A stretch of DNA of 64,000 nucleotides from Symbiodinium natans (taxonomy: Eukaryota; Sar; Dinophyceae; Suessiales; Symbiodiniaceae). Position numbers and translations under genes: made by a program. Location: the NCBI GenBank assembly GCA_905221605.1, contig CAJNDS010002170.1, positions 310,001-374,000 on the forward strand, written 5' to 3'. The notes below the pieces were generated by a model. That model was given only the letters and a program-made list of their open reading frames with translations. It ran no database searches and was not told the DNA's origin. This document shows, piece by piece, positions 11,401-21,864 of the stretch. The first letter of the stretch is position 1; every line of letters starts with the position of its first letter.

Positions 11401-14400
11401 CTTTCCAAAAGATGGAAAGCCCAAAAGGAAAGGTCTTCAGTTGCATCTCAGCATTCGGGTGATTTGCTTGAAAACCCCTATTGCCACAAACTCCTAAACC
11501 CAACTCGGTTATAAACTCGTAAACCCGAAAAATTCACATAGCTAAGCCCGAACCCAAAATCGCACCCTGAACCCTAAATGTAAAGCGATATAGCTAAATC
11601 GTAAGACCTAAAAAATAGCCCTAAACTCTACAAATCTAAAGCTTAAACGAATCCTACCAACATCTCCATGACTCCATGACATTGCGATTTGAGGTGTGTC
11701 CGGGTTCTGCCAGAAAACAGCCGAAAGCCCGCGGACATGGACCGTTCCCGCGGACGATTCGGGGCGCGGCGACCCCAATCTTGCACCAGAGAGCGCGGAC
11801 ATGCGCGCGGTCAAGACAGCGTCGCCGCGGACATGGGCCCGGCGGACATTCGCGGACATTCGCGGACATCGAGCGGACATCGCCAACAGCTCAGAAAACT
11901 TAGTTTTGACAGTCCCGGCCTGGCTCCAGAATACTGGTCAAGAAACTGAAGATCCCAGTGTTACAGCACAAACTGTCAACACACTGCCGATGCTTGAGCG
12001 TTCCTCGGGGTAATTATCTTCGAAGCAGCGATTCTTGCTGCTTCAACAAGAAGTCCCTCTGTGTCTTCGGCCCCACGGAGGAACACATGTTCTCGGGTAG
12101 TTTGAGGAGCTACAGGTTTCGACAACGCAACGTGTGAGGGGTCATTGCATGATCAGCAGGCTTGTTTTGAAAACGTTGCAAGAAAAATTATGGTAAAAGC
12201 GCATTTTCATAAGTAGGAAGTAAGTACGGAGGAACCAGGATAAGTTGTTTCAGCTTCGGGGATAGGTCCCTAGCAATTTTCACAAGTTTCTCAAGGACTT
12301 ATCAGACTTATACTTGAGGTTACAGATGTTAGAAGCCTATGTTACGGATGTTATAACCGCGATTATAACCACCCGTACCCTGTGGATATAGGAGTCAGCT
12401 GCGGATGCGCAAAGCCACGTTAAGTTCTCAGAGGCGTAGGGGCGTAGGGCATCTCAGCAAGGAGATCATGGTGCAGCGCGAACAGTACTCTCAGGCCTGC
12501 TGCGGTTGCTGCCATCCCCCATCATGCAGTGGCTGGTCTCAGCTTCAGTTCCATAGGAGCTGATGTCTGAGAGGGCGGAATGGAAGCAGGAGCGCTGTTT
12601 CTTTGCACACCGGAATGGAGCGATCGGCCACTGCTGAATTTATTTATGGGTGGAGGGGGGCGCAGAGGCAAGGTGCAGCCACGTTCACTTCTCAGAGGCG
12701 TAGGGGCGTTGGGCTGAGCATTCAGCCAGGAGAAGAATCGCCTCATGGTGCAGTGCGAGCAGTACTCTCAGGACTGATGCGTTTGCAGCCATGCCCTGCC
12801 CCAGCATGCAGTTGACAGTCCTCACAAGTGCACATGCACAAGGATGTTGACGAAGCTTTGTGTCTTTGTGGCTTTGTAAGCGTGGCGACATTGGAAGTGA
12901 GTTGCGCAGCGGTACCAATGGCTTTTCCTGATACTGGGTTTTGAAATCCCAGGCACTTTCGCTCTTTCTCCCTCTCTCTCTTGTTGTTCTCTCTCTCGCG
13001 CTCTCTCTCTCTCTCTTTGTATTTATGTTTTTTTGATCTCTCTTTCTCTCCCTATCCCCCTCTCTCTTTCTCCAGCTTTCTCTGACTTTATGTTTCTTGC
13101 TCTGTCTCTGTCTGTCTTTTTTCTGACTCTCTCGCTGTCCCTCTTTTCATCAGTTTTGCTCTCTCTCTCTCTCTCTGTCGCTGTTCGATGCTGAACTTTT
13201 GACTCCCCTGCCCTGGTCGGTTACTAAAATGTGACATTGCCAAGAGAAACAAACCCCGACGTGCAGAAGCTTGCACAGTCATTGTTTTGACCGGCCGCGA
13301 TTGGCCAAGTGCACATGATTTAGATATGTTGTTGCTAGAAGAATTGAGCCTCCGCGCCAGGAGCTGGATCAGTGCAAGAAGGAGAATGCGGGTCTTGCAC
13401 ATGCCTGTTGAGACATCTGGTTCGCTCTTCCAACCAGGATTGGACATGCTTGAAGCAAGAGGCAACGAGCCTCCAACAACAGATGGAAGAGTGAGGGCCT
13501 TGGCGCAGACTTGAGCTTCTGTTCATGTGGTGCATCCTGGGCGAAAGGGCGAAAGGGAATGTCTTCGCTTCATCTGCTCTTGCCATTGATCAGCGGCAAA
13601 AAACCAGAAACCAGCTTGCGGACAAACAACTGCGGATCAGCCTCGTATCAGAAGCTGCGAATCGGAAACCGGCACGAATCAGAAACATCAAATCAGAAAC
13701 TGGACACAAGAAACTACGCGTCAACTGGGGTCGGCGGGGGGGGGAGGGGCGCGGGGAATTGTGTCCGGAATGCCAGGCGATCAGAAACCCGCTCCCGTTT
13801 ACCGGTTTCTGACCCAGCCTCTCCTGAGTTCCATCCAGCCGTTCGGCAATCCTTGCGCGGGATGGGTTACCATGGTGACCTTTCCAGGTTTGTTTTTTCC
13901 GAGTCGTGGAAGCTCCCTTCGAGCAACTGCAGTTTAGAACCCGGCATAGGAGCCGTCACTTGCAGGGCTCAATATGTCCTGCAGACGCGGGGGTTTGATT
14001 TTGGGGGCTAGTGCTACAGGGTGTACGGAGGGCACGCACAGGGCCTTGTCGAGTGCTGAGCGCGAGAGGGCCCCCTCCAGGCGCAAGCCTTTTCTTGCGT
14101 CAGCAAGTTGCAGGTCCAAAGAGGCAGAACAGATCAAGAAGCTACGCTCAGAAATCCGCTTGCTGAAAAGTCGTCTGGCGAGCAGCAATGCGACGGTCGA
14201 ACGCTTAATGAGTCGTATCGGCAGGATGGAGGAGCCTGACACGGCCGAGGGCGAGACGGCCGAGAGCAAGAAGCACGAGAAGCCATTGAGGGAGTTGCAA
14301 AAACAGTTGAAGGACAAAGACGAAGAGTTGAGGCAAAGCTCCAAGCGCTTGAATGAGGTGGACAAGGAACTCGTGGACGCCCAGAGTAGCAACAGAGACT

Positions 14401-16081
14401 TAAAGGAGACACAAGCACAGTTGAAGAGTCGCATCCGCACACTGGAAGCCGCGCTTGAGGAAGCAGATGGTGCGTTGCTGTGCCGTTTGCAGAAGATCCT
14501 GGGCATCACTGCGGTGCGGGAGCGAAGTCAAGAAGAGGTGGACAAGCTTCGGGATGGATTGCGGAAGCAGGTGAAAAGCAAAGAAAGGCCGCACCACTGG
14601 AAGGTGGGACTCTTGGACTCAGTCAAGTTCAAGCGGCAACAGATAGAGAGCATCGTCACTGAGCTTTCGGAGGTTGAAGTCCAGCGACTTTCCCTTCAAA
14701 GTGAGTACATCAAGGCTAAGGCCAAGCTGGACAAGCGTGGCAAACAGAAGACCCTGGCGGAGGTGACCGTCTCCTCACAGCAGGGCTTCAAGACGGAGCT
14801 CTGTGTGTTCTTCAAAACCGACTCCTGCACAAAGGGCAAAGCATGCACTTTTGCTCATGGCGAGGCTGAATTGATCAAGTCGGGTTCCAGGCAGTCGGAT
14901 GCTTGCAGCAATGACATCGAGACAGACAGTCGTCTCAAAGAATTTCAGGATTTGAATGAAAGGGTGAAGTCTTTGAAGAGCGACAAGCGGCAGCTGGAGG
15001 CGGAGATCTGCAAATTCGAGATGGACGACGAGCTTCACCAGTACAACGATGCGCTCCAGGCTGCAGAAGACGTGTGCAGCGCACTTGGCGAGCAGGACTT
15101 CGCATCGAAACTGTTCAATCCTGGCGTGCCAACAAAGGAGGATCGCCGTGATATCAAACCTGACTCCACACTGTTCAGGTTTGTCAAAGGCCTGATGCTT
15201 CGGTCATTAACCCACTCCCGGCTCAGCTTCCATTCCAATGAATGGTGTCAGCTTGCACAGTATGACATCATTCACATCAACGCATGCATCAACCCAGAGC
15301 TGTCGACTCGCTACAAGTTCGAGCAACTGAAGCTTGCCCAGAAGCACCCGGATGGGGTCAAGCTTCCTGGCAAGCTGCATGCCCTCGAGTTGGACTCGAG
15401 CGTCGGCGAGCTCGCTCTTTTCCATGGCTGCCGTGAGGAGGTTGTCCCTCAGATTCTCCAGCAGGGCTTTGACTTCCGCATTGCTGGTCGCAATAAGGGT
15501 ACAATGTTTGGCGCCGGCACATACTTCGCAGAGCAGCTCGGTGGCAAACAAGGACTACTGTATATCCTGAAGTAGCAGTACATTGTAGAATGTGCCGGGA
15601 TGATCTGTGCAGCCCAGGAATGCGTCCAAATCGGACTTCTACAGCGAGCCAAACACCCATGGTCTTCGCCATATGATCTTGGCAAAGGTTCTAGTGGGTC
15701 ATCCATACATCGCCAAGGGATCAGGGAGCTGGACTCGGCCACCAGCTCGGGACATGCCTGACCAACAGGTGGCGGGCGATGGACTTTATGATTCCGTCAT
15801 GGGCGAGCGCCGAGATCTGGAAGGTTGCGTAGACCACCGTAGCTTGGATGCAGTGCTTGATGTGGCTTTCTGATACTTCATGCCCGGTGTCCAACAAGTT
15901 GCGTGGTTTTGAAGGTCAGCGTGCGCCTTGTTGTCAAGAGTTTTTTGTGCATGGGATGGCTGGCAGAAGAGGCGAGTTCATCATCTATCACCAGCACCGT
16001 GCTGTACCTCTGGCCGTGATCACCTACAAGCATCGGGACACCTGCAAGTGCACGCTCTGCCTGCGATCGCCATACAGCTAA
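8439..16081 (+). CDS. WWE - coiled coil - CCCH zinc finger - PARP (ADP-ribosyltransferase) protein, multi-exon
   Basis: The WWE exon (8439 to about 8692) reads WLFDLDSDWQSWPEQGRGEL and ends SYLINFVRMTQTN, TRTGKMRKLRR, the WWE signature. Coil exons follow (8786-8905, 9304, 13358, 13438-13490 with donor GTGAGG). The large exon, about 14114-15532, has heptads, a C-x7-C-x5-C-x3-H finger (ELCVFFKTDSCTKGKACTFAH, 14796-14858), and the PARP fold: His of LFHGC at 15423, Tyr of GAGTYFAE at 15522. An 85-bp GC-AG intron (15533-15617) joins to NASKSDFYS, and a GT-AG intron (15839-15971) joins DHR to EFIIYHQHRAVP, placing the catalytic Glu at 15974. The stop is at 16079-16081. The layout resembles PARP12-type proteins, but with H-Y-E, so chain-forming activity is possible. 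WWE domains bind poly-ADP-ribose; CCCH fingers often bind RNA. That the WWE and PARP exons are one gene is inferred from order, strand and linking coil exons. Confidence 0.75.
9211..9568 (+). repeat. Duplicated micro-exon unit, copy 1
   Basis: A 358-bp unit, near-identical to 10417-10774 (I count three differences). It carries two coiled-coil micro-exons: AG then ERTEW-type piece (REQLLRENAELMSERTEW, 9304-9366), and after CTAG the piece EKNRLMAQCEQHSQD (from 9522). Confidence 0.9.
10417..10774 (+). repeat. Duplicated micro-exon unit, copy 2
   Basis: Offset 1206 bp from copy 1 with the same two micro-exons (10510-10572 and from 10728). The very high identity, including intron parts, points to a recent duplication. 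Confidence 0.9.
10826..11190 (+). repeat. Diverged micro-exon units, copies 3 and 4
   Basis: Copy 3 (10831-11050) keeps QELMSERAEWKQE and, after CCAG, EKYRLMVQREQYSQD. Copy 4 starts at 11104 and is cut off near 11190, shortly before the inverted-repeat element. Confidence 0.8.
11283..12392. mobile_element. 1.1-kb element with terminal inverted repeats (non-autonomous DNA transposon-like)
   Basis: Ends 11283-11311 and 12364-12392 are inverted copies with 27 of 29 bases matching (core CCACAGGGTACGGGTGG). Weaker inverted similarity continues outward (TTTGCATCTGC against GCGGATGCGCAAA), so the true ends may lie up to about 20 bp further out. Inside are stacked ACTTATAAGT-type short palindromes, telomere-like CCTAAACCC words (11490-11640) and a GCGGACAT repeat. 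I see no transposase frame. Target-site duplications are not clear. It sits inside the micro-exon array. Confidence 0.7.
11735..11885 (+). repeat. GCGGACAT-rich short repeat inside the inverted-repeat element
   Basis: The word CGCGGACAT(T/G) recurs about nine times, in tandem at 11848-11880. The frames opened by it (DIRGHSRT...) are low-complexity and not called. Confidence 0.75.
12419..12780 (+). repeat. Micro-exon units, copies 5a and 5b
   Basis: Copy 5a (12421-12510) holds the second micro-exon shortened to EIMVQREQYSQ. Copy 5b (12557-12776) keeps both, including EKNRLMVQCEQYSQD from 12730. Together with copies 1-4 they show repeated expansion of a coil segment on both sides of the inserted element. 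Confidence 0.8.
12957..13185. repeat. Pyrimidine-rich (CT)n microsatellite
   Basis: About 230 bp of CTCTCT with TTT and CCC interruptions, intronic by position between coil exons of the WWE/PARP gene. Confidence 0.9.
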
Positions 16082-17268
16082 ATGCTTGCGGCGTCCAACA
16101 GATTTTTTAACCCTCTCAGCGCTCAGCAGGCACGGATGTATTTCTCAGGCCACAGCAGACAAAAAAAAAAAACAGCCGCGGTCCGATGCGTCCGATGCGG
16201 GAGGGACGAGGGGTGCGCAGGATGTTGTCAATTCACAGGCTCTAGGATCACACGCTGATGGTTATGCACTTCTCAGAGCACTTTCGGAACCATGTCATGG
16301 AGATGTTTCGTGAGAGCTCGGCGAGCAGGAGATGTTACAGATACCCAAAGCTGCTCAACATGCTTTCAACATGTCTTCGTGCAGCGGTTGGATCTAGCCA
16401 TGCTGCGGGCCTCCTGCGTGGTGACGATGGCTGTGGGTTTACACCCGGAGCGCTTACAGGGACAGCCGCCTGGCACAACAGAAGAGTCGGTAGGCTGCTA
16501 GTTAGATGCCGCTAGACTGCCAGGCCACCTCTCGCTCATTGCTTTTGGAACATGGCTGGCATTGCAATGACTTCATGAACTCTGCAGGCACTCCTACTTT
16601 CCCCTGGACATTTTCTGGCCGCAGAACCGGTGTGCCGCCCACAGGCTTTGTGTGCACTTGCTCTGCGGTGAGCCCTTCATGAGGCGGCAGCTGTATGCTC
16701 AGATCCTTCCGCACACTCCGGCCACGCGGCAAGCAGATCCTCATTCCCACTTCACGAGTCGGGTCGTCATAACAGCTTTCCAAACAGCCAACTTCAGCTG
16801 CCCGTTGACAGAAAGGTGGAGCTGGACCAGATTCTGCTGGATGTCTCCACCCTGGCAGCCGCCCTACCGGGCCCTACCTTGGCCCCCACATTCCCCATCG
16901 ATTTTCGTATTAAGTTTGCCTCCTTGAGGCGGCCATGCCTCCGTGGCCTTGGGGCCACTTGATTTATCACGAGGTTCTACAGAAAGCCTTCTTGTCAGGA
17001 CCGGTTCAGATCTTGCTTGCAAAGAAGTTCTATTCGAGTCACCATCTGAGACTGTCGAGAGACAGCAGCGAGAAGCCTTTCGCTTCCGTAGGAGTCCCGG
17101 GACAGCTGGCAGAGTTCGGCGTTGGCCTGGGCGGAAGCTCTTTGTTCTTCGGGCAGCTTGCGAGGCTCGAAGACTCACTGAGAGACTGTTTTTAAGTGTG
17201 TGAAGCCGGGGGGCCAGTGTTTTGTTGACTTCGTTCCGACTCGCCATCGCCTATCTTTCTAATCTGTG
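16082..17268. other. Spacer between the PARP and methyltransferase genes
   Basis: A poly-A run (16161-16172) lies about 80 bp after the PARP stop. Coding-looking patches on the + strand, such as KVELDQILLDVSTLAAALPG near 16815-16875, lack boundaries or a known motif and could be 5' exons of the next gene. Nothing else is supported. Confidence 0.4.
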
Positions 17269-18450
17269 GCAAGATGTGGCAAGGGCTATGCGCTGCGGCT
17301 CTTGCATGTGCCTGTCGCAGGCGAGAAGGCCGCAAGCTGCTTGCAGTGGTGCCTGGGCAGCACGCGTAGCAGATTTACCCTGGCCATGTAATCTTCCTGA
17401 TGCAAGACCACGACAACGACCACGACAGCCAGCCATGCAGCGTATGCAGTGTATGCAGTGTAGATTGGCGCCACGCCATGCGCCAAGGACTCCTTCGAGG
17501 GGCTTCCTGCTCCTGATGCCCGAGACAACCTCTACTTTGTGGAAGGGGACTTCGGGTTTGACGGGGACCATAGAACATTCTTCCGCGAGCTGCTGGTAAG
17601 CTTTGGCCTGGCGGACACCGTGGCGCTGGCGCGACTCGCCCTCATGAATTTTCAGTCTGGGCCTACGCGCTCTGCCAGTAGTTAAGGATTTCGCCGTTCC
17701 GAGACGTGCAGCTGCCGAGTCTCTTCCAGCAGCCCCTTGTCCCAAGTTTGTACAGTGGACAATGTTTGACAAAAGTTCCGCGACCTCGGCTCGTATCCAG
17801 AGGCTGGCGTTTGTGCACATTGACGGGGATTTGTACCAGTCTGTGCTGGAAACTTGGCTCTGCGATGCTGGTGATTCAGTGCATGATTCGGGATCTCATC
17901 CGTGCAAGCTCCGTGCAGATCGGACTAAGGATGCTTTCGAAAAGGTTTGGGACAGGGTGTCTGACGGCGGCATTGTAGTCGTTGATGACTTCTTCCACAA
18001 GGTCCAGGGCCCTGCGCGTGCATCGGCAGAACAAGCAGCTCATCCTTTTTGATGATCGAGCTCTGGTCACGCAAGTTGAGCCGGACAGAGTTGGGACCAG
18101 TCGCGCCCCGTGAAATTGGGACGCTCAGGTGCCACCGCCGATTTCTTCAAAGCAAGGCACGCTCAATTATTTCCTTCTGCAAGGTTTGAGGCCTCTGGCA
18201 GCCCTGAAGGAAGATGGAGCCGCCGGTGCTCTTCGTGGTCCCAGCCTATGCGGTGTTGCTCGTGAAGGGGCGCTATGCGACCATCGACGGAAAGTCTGAT
18301 GCTTTTCGAGCTCTGGACTTGCCCTTAGCATCACAAAAGCCGCGTCTAAGAAGGCCACTCGTTTGGAACGCAAGGGTGCCCCGAAGCAAGGATGGCAACT
18401 TCTACTCCTTTGAGCTCTTGCGGGGCTATGAGCCCTTAGCCGGCATCTGA
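17269..18450 (+). CDS. TylF-like (macrocin O-methyltransferase family) SAM-dependent methyltransferase, multi-exon
   Basis: An exon ending at 17348 reads MWQGLCAAALACACRRREG, RKLLAV. The GT-AG intron 17349-17487 joins in frame to DSFEGLPAPD, the family's acidic-loop motif. The next exon continues NLYFVEGDFGFDG and FFRELLVSFGLADTVAL. Then come IQRLAFVHIDGDLYQS (about 17805-17855), the metal/substrate Asp motif, and DAFEKVWDRVSDGG, IVVVDDFFHKVQGPARA (to about 18030), the GGxxxxDD motif. Short exons TADFFKA (near 18150) and PPVLFVVPAYAVLLVKGR (from about 18216) follow, with an in-frame stop at 18448-18450. Family members transfer a methyl group from S-adenosylmethionine to a hydroxyl, often on a sugar; the substrate here is unknown. 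The N-terminal SAM-binding region is only partly found. Introns in the DGDLYQS-DAFEK area are not exactly placed. Confidence 0.75.
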
Positions 18451-20860
18451 GCTCCCCTTGAATCGCAACGAATTTCGCCGTCGCAGATGCCTAAGCCTGA
18501 CGCGTTGCTGGAAGCCCTTCACACCCTAGCTCCCGAACCCTTTCCGATGCCATCCTTATAAAACACCTGCTTCTCACACAATTCACCTTACTTTCTTGCC
18601 CAGGTGCAGGCTGTGCGGGCCTCGATCGCTCGGGCCGGGCGGGCCAGCGGCCCACGCCCGGGTCGGGCCCCAAGGGGTTCCTCGAGGTTTCCAGGTTTGA
18701 GTTCTAATTTCGTTATTCGGGGGCATCCTTCAGAGAAGTCTTTGAGCGGTATCGGTGTATCTGCGGCAATTGCCGACTTCCCTGGCTGCCAAAGCATGCT
18801 GAGACAGACGCTTCGGGTGTGAGGATGCGCGTTCCTGTCCTTAATGCGCTCAGGTCAGAACGCCCTTGCCTTTCTGGATTTCCTTTCGTACCCAGTGGAT
18901 GGAGCCGGAGTCTCAGCCGAGCGCCGGCGTTAGCATCGGATCGTCCTTGCCAGCAGCCACAGAGGCCCAGAGTGGTGCAGACATCTTCAGGACCGAGCAT
19001 TGTATCATGCCAGAGTTGCCCTTGTGCGGAAAGACCCATGAAGAGCATGCTGCAAGGTACCTGGCTCCGCTGGAGGACATGATCGATCTGAGTGATGGTG
19101 GAGCATTCGTTCCAAATGGACCTCGACAGGATCCTTGGCAGTGAGTATCGAGATATTTTGAGATCACGAAGCCATTTTCTGGCCTGGCAGAAATGCTCTC
19201 CGTGCAAGGCAAGGAGGATGCGAATCCCCCTGAGGCGACCTGCCACTTGGCGACACAGTGACCCGAGATGTTTTGTTGATTCTTGTTGGAATGAGGAGAC
19301 CTGAGGGTGCGGTCTGAACATGTCTAAACCGAGGAGCATGCCTTCACGGACTGTCGGCCTGCACAGACGGAGCTATGCAGCAAACTGGGCCTTGCGGTGC
19401 TGGACCGGCGTCGCATGCTGTGTTTGTTTGAGCTGTGCCTAGCGTGCCTCGACCTGACGAGGAGAATGCGTCGCACATGGGCCTGGAGCAGATTGAGGAA
19501 TGGTGCTAGGGCCACTAGGGCACAGAAGACCAGAACTGGTGGGGACATGCGGACTGCCTTTTGCAGGCGGAGGTCGAGCGCTTGGCCGACGAGCTCAATC
19601 CATGGGAAGCAACTGCGGCAACGCACAATGCCGAGCGTCTGGATCAGATCGCCGCATGGCCGCAGGGTTGACGAGTTTTTTCAGAAGTTGGGTCCGGTCA
19701 GGTCGTGAAGCAAGCAGGCAATTTCAGTCATTCCTGCCTCCCAGGCTGTCCTGAAACATTGGCTTCGCCGAGAAAAAACAGACTGTTCTGCGACGTTCTG
19801 CATGAAGTCGTGCCAATTGACTTGAACTTTCGCGCTAGTTCTGAAGAATCATGCTGTGAGACATGGGCTGCCCAGGGTTGTCCAGAAGTGTGGAGCCAGC
19901 AGCCCGGACATTGCTGCTTTGCACTGCACGGCTCCATGGCTAGTGACTTGTGGTTGAGAGAATATCCAGGCTGCGATGGTGATCGCCAACTGCTGGTGCG
20001 CTTCTCATGCTTTCTCGTAGCCTTGTGGTAGATTCAGGTAGACTTGGATGGAGTTTTGACAGAAAGCAATGAGTGCCAAGGCCATGCTTTTGCCTGCCGC
20101 CGACCGCTCAGTGTCAGAGTGGCATCCAAGTCCAAGTCAGAATGAAGCCTGCTGGAAGGATGGTGCCACGTGGGCTGCTGCCCTGAAACGGCACAGTGGG
20201 ACAGCGCAGAGTTGAACAAGGGCTGTTGCGCGTCAGCAAGTGCTTCGGGAAGCTGCATGGGCATGTTTGACAAAGTAAGTAGTGCAGAGCCTTCTCGCCT
20301 AGACCCGCAGTAGTTCTTATATCTATGTAGGCTGTTTTCCATACAACGAACCTCCTCCATGCATTCGCCACTAGAGTACCAACTGCGAATTCATCGGCTC
20401 GTACATGGTGAACTGAAGATGTGCTTGCCTCATGTCAAGATGCTTGATGCCCATCTTTTGCAGCATTTCGCACCGCATGGAGGTGGCATGGAGGTAGGGT
20501 TAGTCATCTAGGTTCCAAATCATCGGTCCAAGCGTAGGATGCATGCGAGCACCCCCCAAGATTTGGAGACAATGCTCGATGGGATCAGGGGTGTGCGCCA
20601 AGCCTTGAATCCCACAGCCTGACGGGCGTGATGCCCGTGGCAGGTGCCGGACACTTGGTATTCACCATCCCCCAGGAAGCTAATTGAATCCGGATGCACA
20701 TGAGGTGAAGCTGCACCTCGGCGAGCGTGAGCACGTATTCGTGTGCGAGGCTTGCCCCGGCCGTACCTACGAGTCTAACATTGTAGCCCAATGGTTGCGG
20801 GTAGCCTTTCAGAACCAGTTAAAGGTAGCAGTTGCTAGAGCTGGGCAAGCCTTCCTTTTT
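18451..20860. other. Stretch with scattered candidate exons, no gene assembled
   Basis: The best pieces on the + strand are MPELPLCGKTHEEHAARYLA (about 19009-19068), an exon after TTGCAG at 19567-19668 (EVERLADELNPWEATAATH), a Cys-rich piece near 19850-19960, and VKLHLGEREHVFVCEACPG (about 20706-20762). No donor/acceptor chain links them in a way I can defend. 18600-18680 is GC-rich without structure. Confidence 0.35.
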
Positions 20861-20866
20861 CATCAG

Positions 20867-20902
<36 letters not shown>

Positions 20903-20903
20903 G
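20861..20903. repeat. (CAT)n trinucleotide microsatellite
   Basis: About 13 CAT/ATC units. It reads as poly-His on + and poly-Asp on -, neither in a convincing gene. Confidence 0.95.
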
Positions 20904-20955
20904 GCGAGCCGACGAAACTGCGAGGAAGCGGTGGGTGTTTCCAGAATGCTGGATC

Positions 20956-21650
20956 ATGTCGCGTCTCCAGGAGCCGAGATCGGCTCTGGAGTTGGCCCGC
21001 GTTGCAGCCAGACGTTTCGAGCGCTCCGCGGCCGCCCCAGGTGACCTCAGGTGTGACATTTGAGAAGCACATGTCTTGTGAGGCTATGTGACGCTTCTCG
21101 CTAGGGCTTGATCTCGCTGCACGTCCACAGACCGTTTTGGTTCATAGCTGGGAGCTGCTTTGCACTGTGAAGCTTCCCGGCGCGATGTCTGCTGACCCGG
21201 CGAAAGTGGAGGACACCGGTTTGTTAGGCTTCGTTGATGTTTGCTGTCTTGGAACATGAAGTTGCATGTAGAGCGGCTCTTTCAAGTGCCCCAAGGAACT
21301 CTGCAAACTCATCACCGACAGCTTGCCGGAGCACCACCAGGGGGGGAAGGGGAGGGCGCGAGTCAGTCACCGTTTGGGCAAAGAGCTACGCATCGGAATG
21401 GCGCCTGCGCAAGCGCCGAGCATGTGAGGAGATCGACAAGCGCTTCGCTGCCCTGGAGAAGGCCACCAAGACTGTCCCCGAGGACCTGGGAGGATGAACG
21501 CTTCACGGTCTCTCAGCCATGGCTCCCTCCAATGAACTCTGTGCTTCCAGGACTTAGAGAAACGTCTGGCACTCCTGGAGCAGAAGCTCGCAAGCCCAAC
21601 CCCAGCAGGTTCTGGGGCCCCGGCCCCAGGCGCAGGGGCCGGGGATGAGG
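20956..21650 (+). CDS. Candidate 5' coiled-coil exons before the mechanosensitive channel exons
   Basis: An ATG at 20956 opens MSRLQEPRSALELARV, AARRFERSAAAP and runs to a GTGACC donor at 21041. Further pieces are RRACEEIDKRFAALEKATK (about 21414-21490) and DLEKRLALLEQKLASP with a Pro/Ala/Gly tail and DEARDWWGALG (about 21552-21680). All are helical or linker-like and on the same strand. They may form the N-terminal cytosolic part of the MscS gene or a separate small gene; the joins are not proven. Confidence 0.4.
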
Positions 21651-21864
21651 CCCGAGACTGGTGGGGTGCTTTGGGGGTTCAGTGATCTCGGGCGGTGTGG
21701 ACTACTAGTAGGGCAGGGTCCGCGTGGGCCGCGTCATTGGGCCTGGTAGAGGGTTGTGTATGGGGGGGCTCTTTCTGCTGTCTTCTTGGTCTTCTGTTGA
21801 TGCTCGCTCCGCAGCTCGGGTATGCACTCTCCAGCAGTTTGGGCAGCGATGTGAAGAGGCGACC

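Noticed and set aside
20835-21059. Minus-strand protein with a long Asp run
   Set aside because: The run is the reverse of a CAT microsatellite, and the plus strand carries a better coding piece (MSRLQEPRSALELARV) over the same bases.
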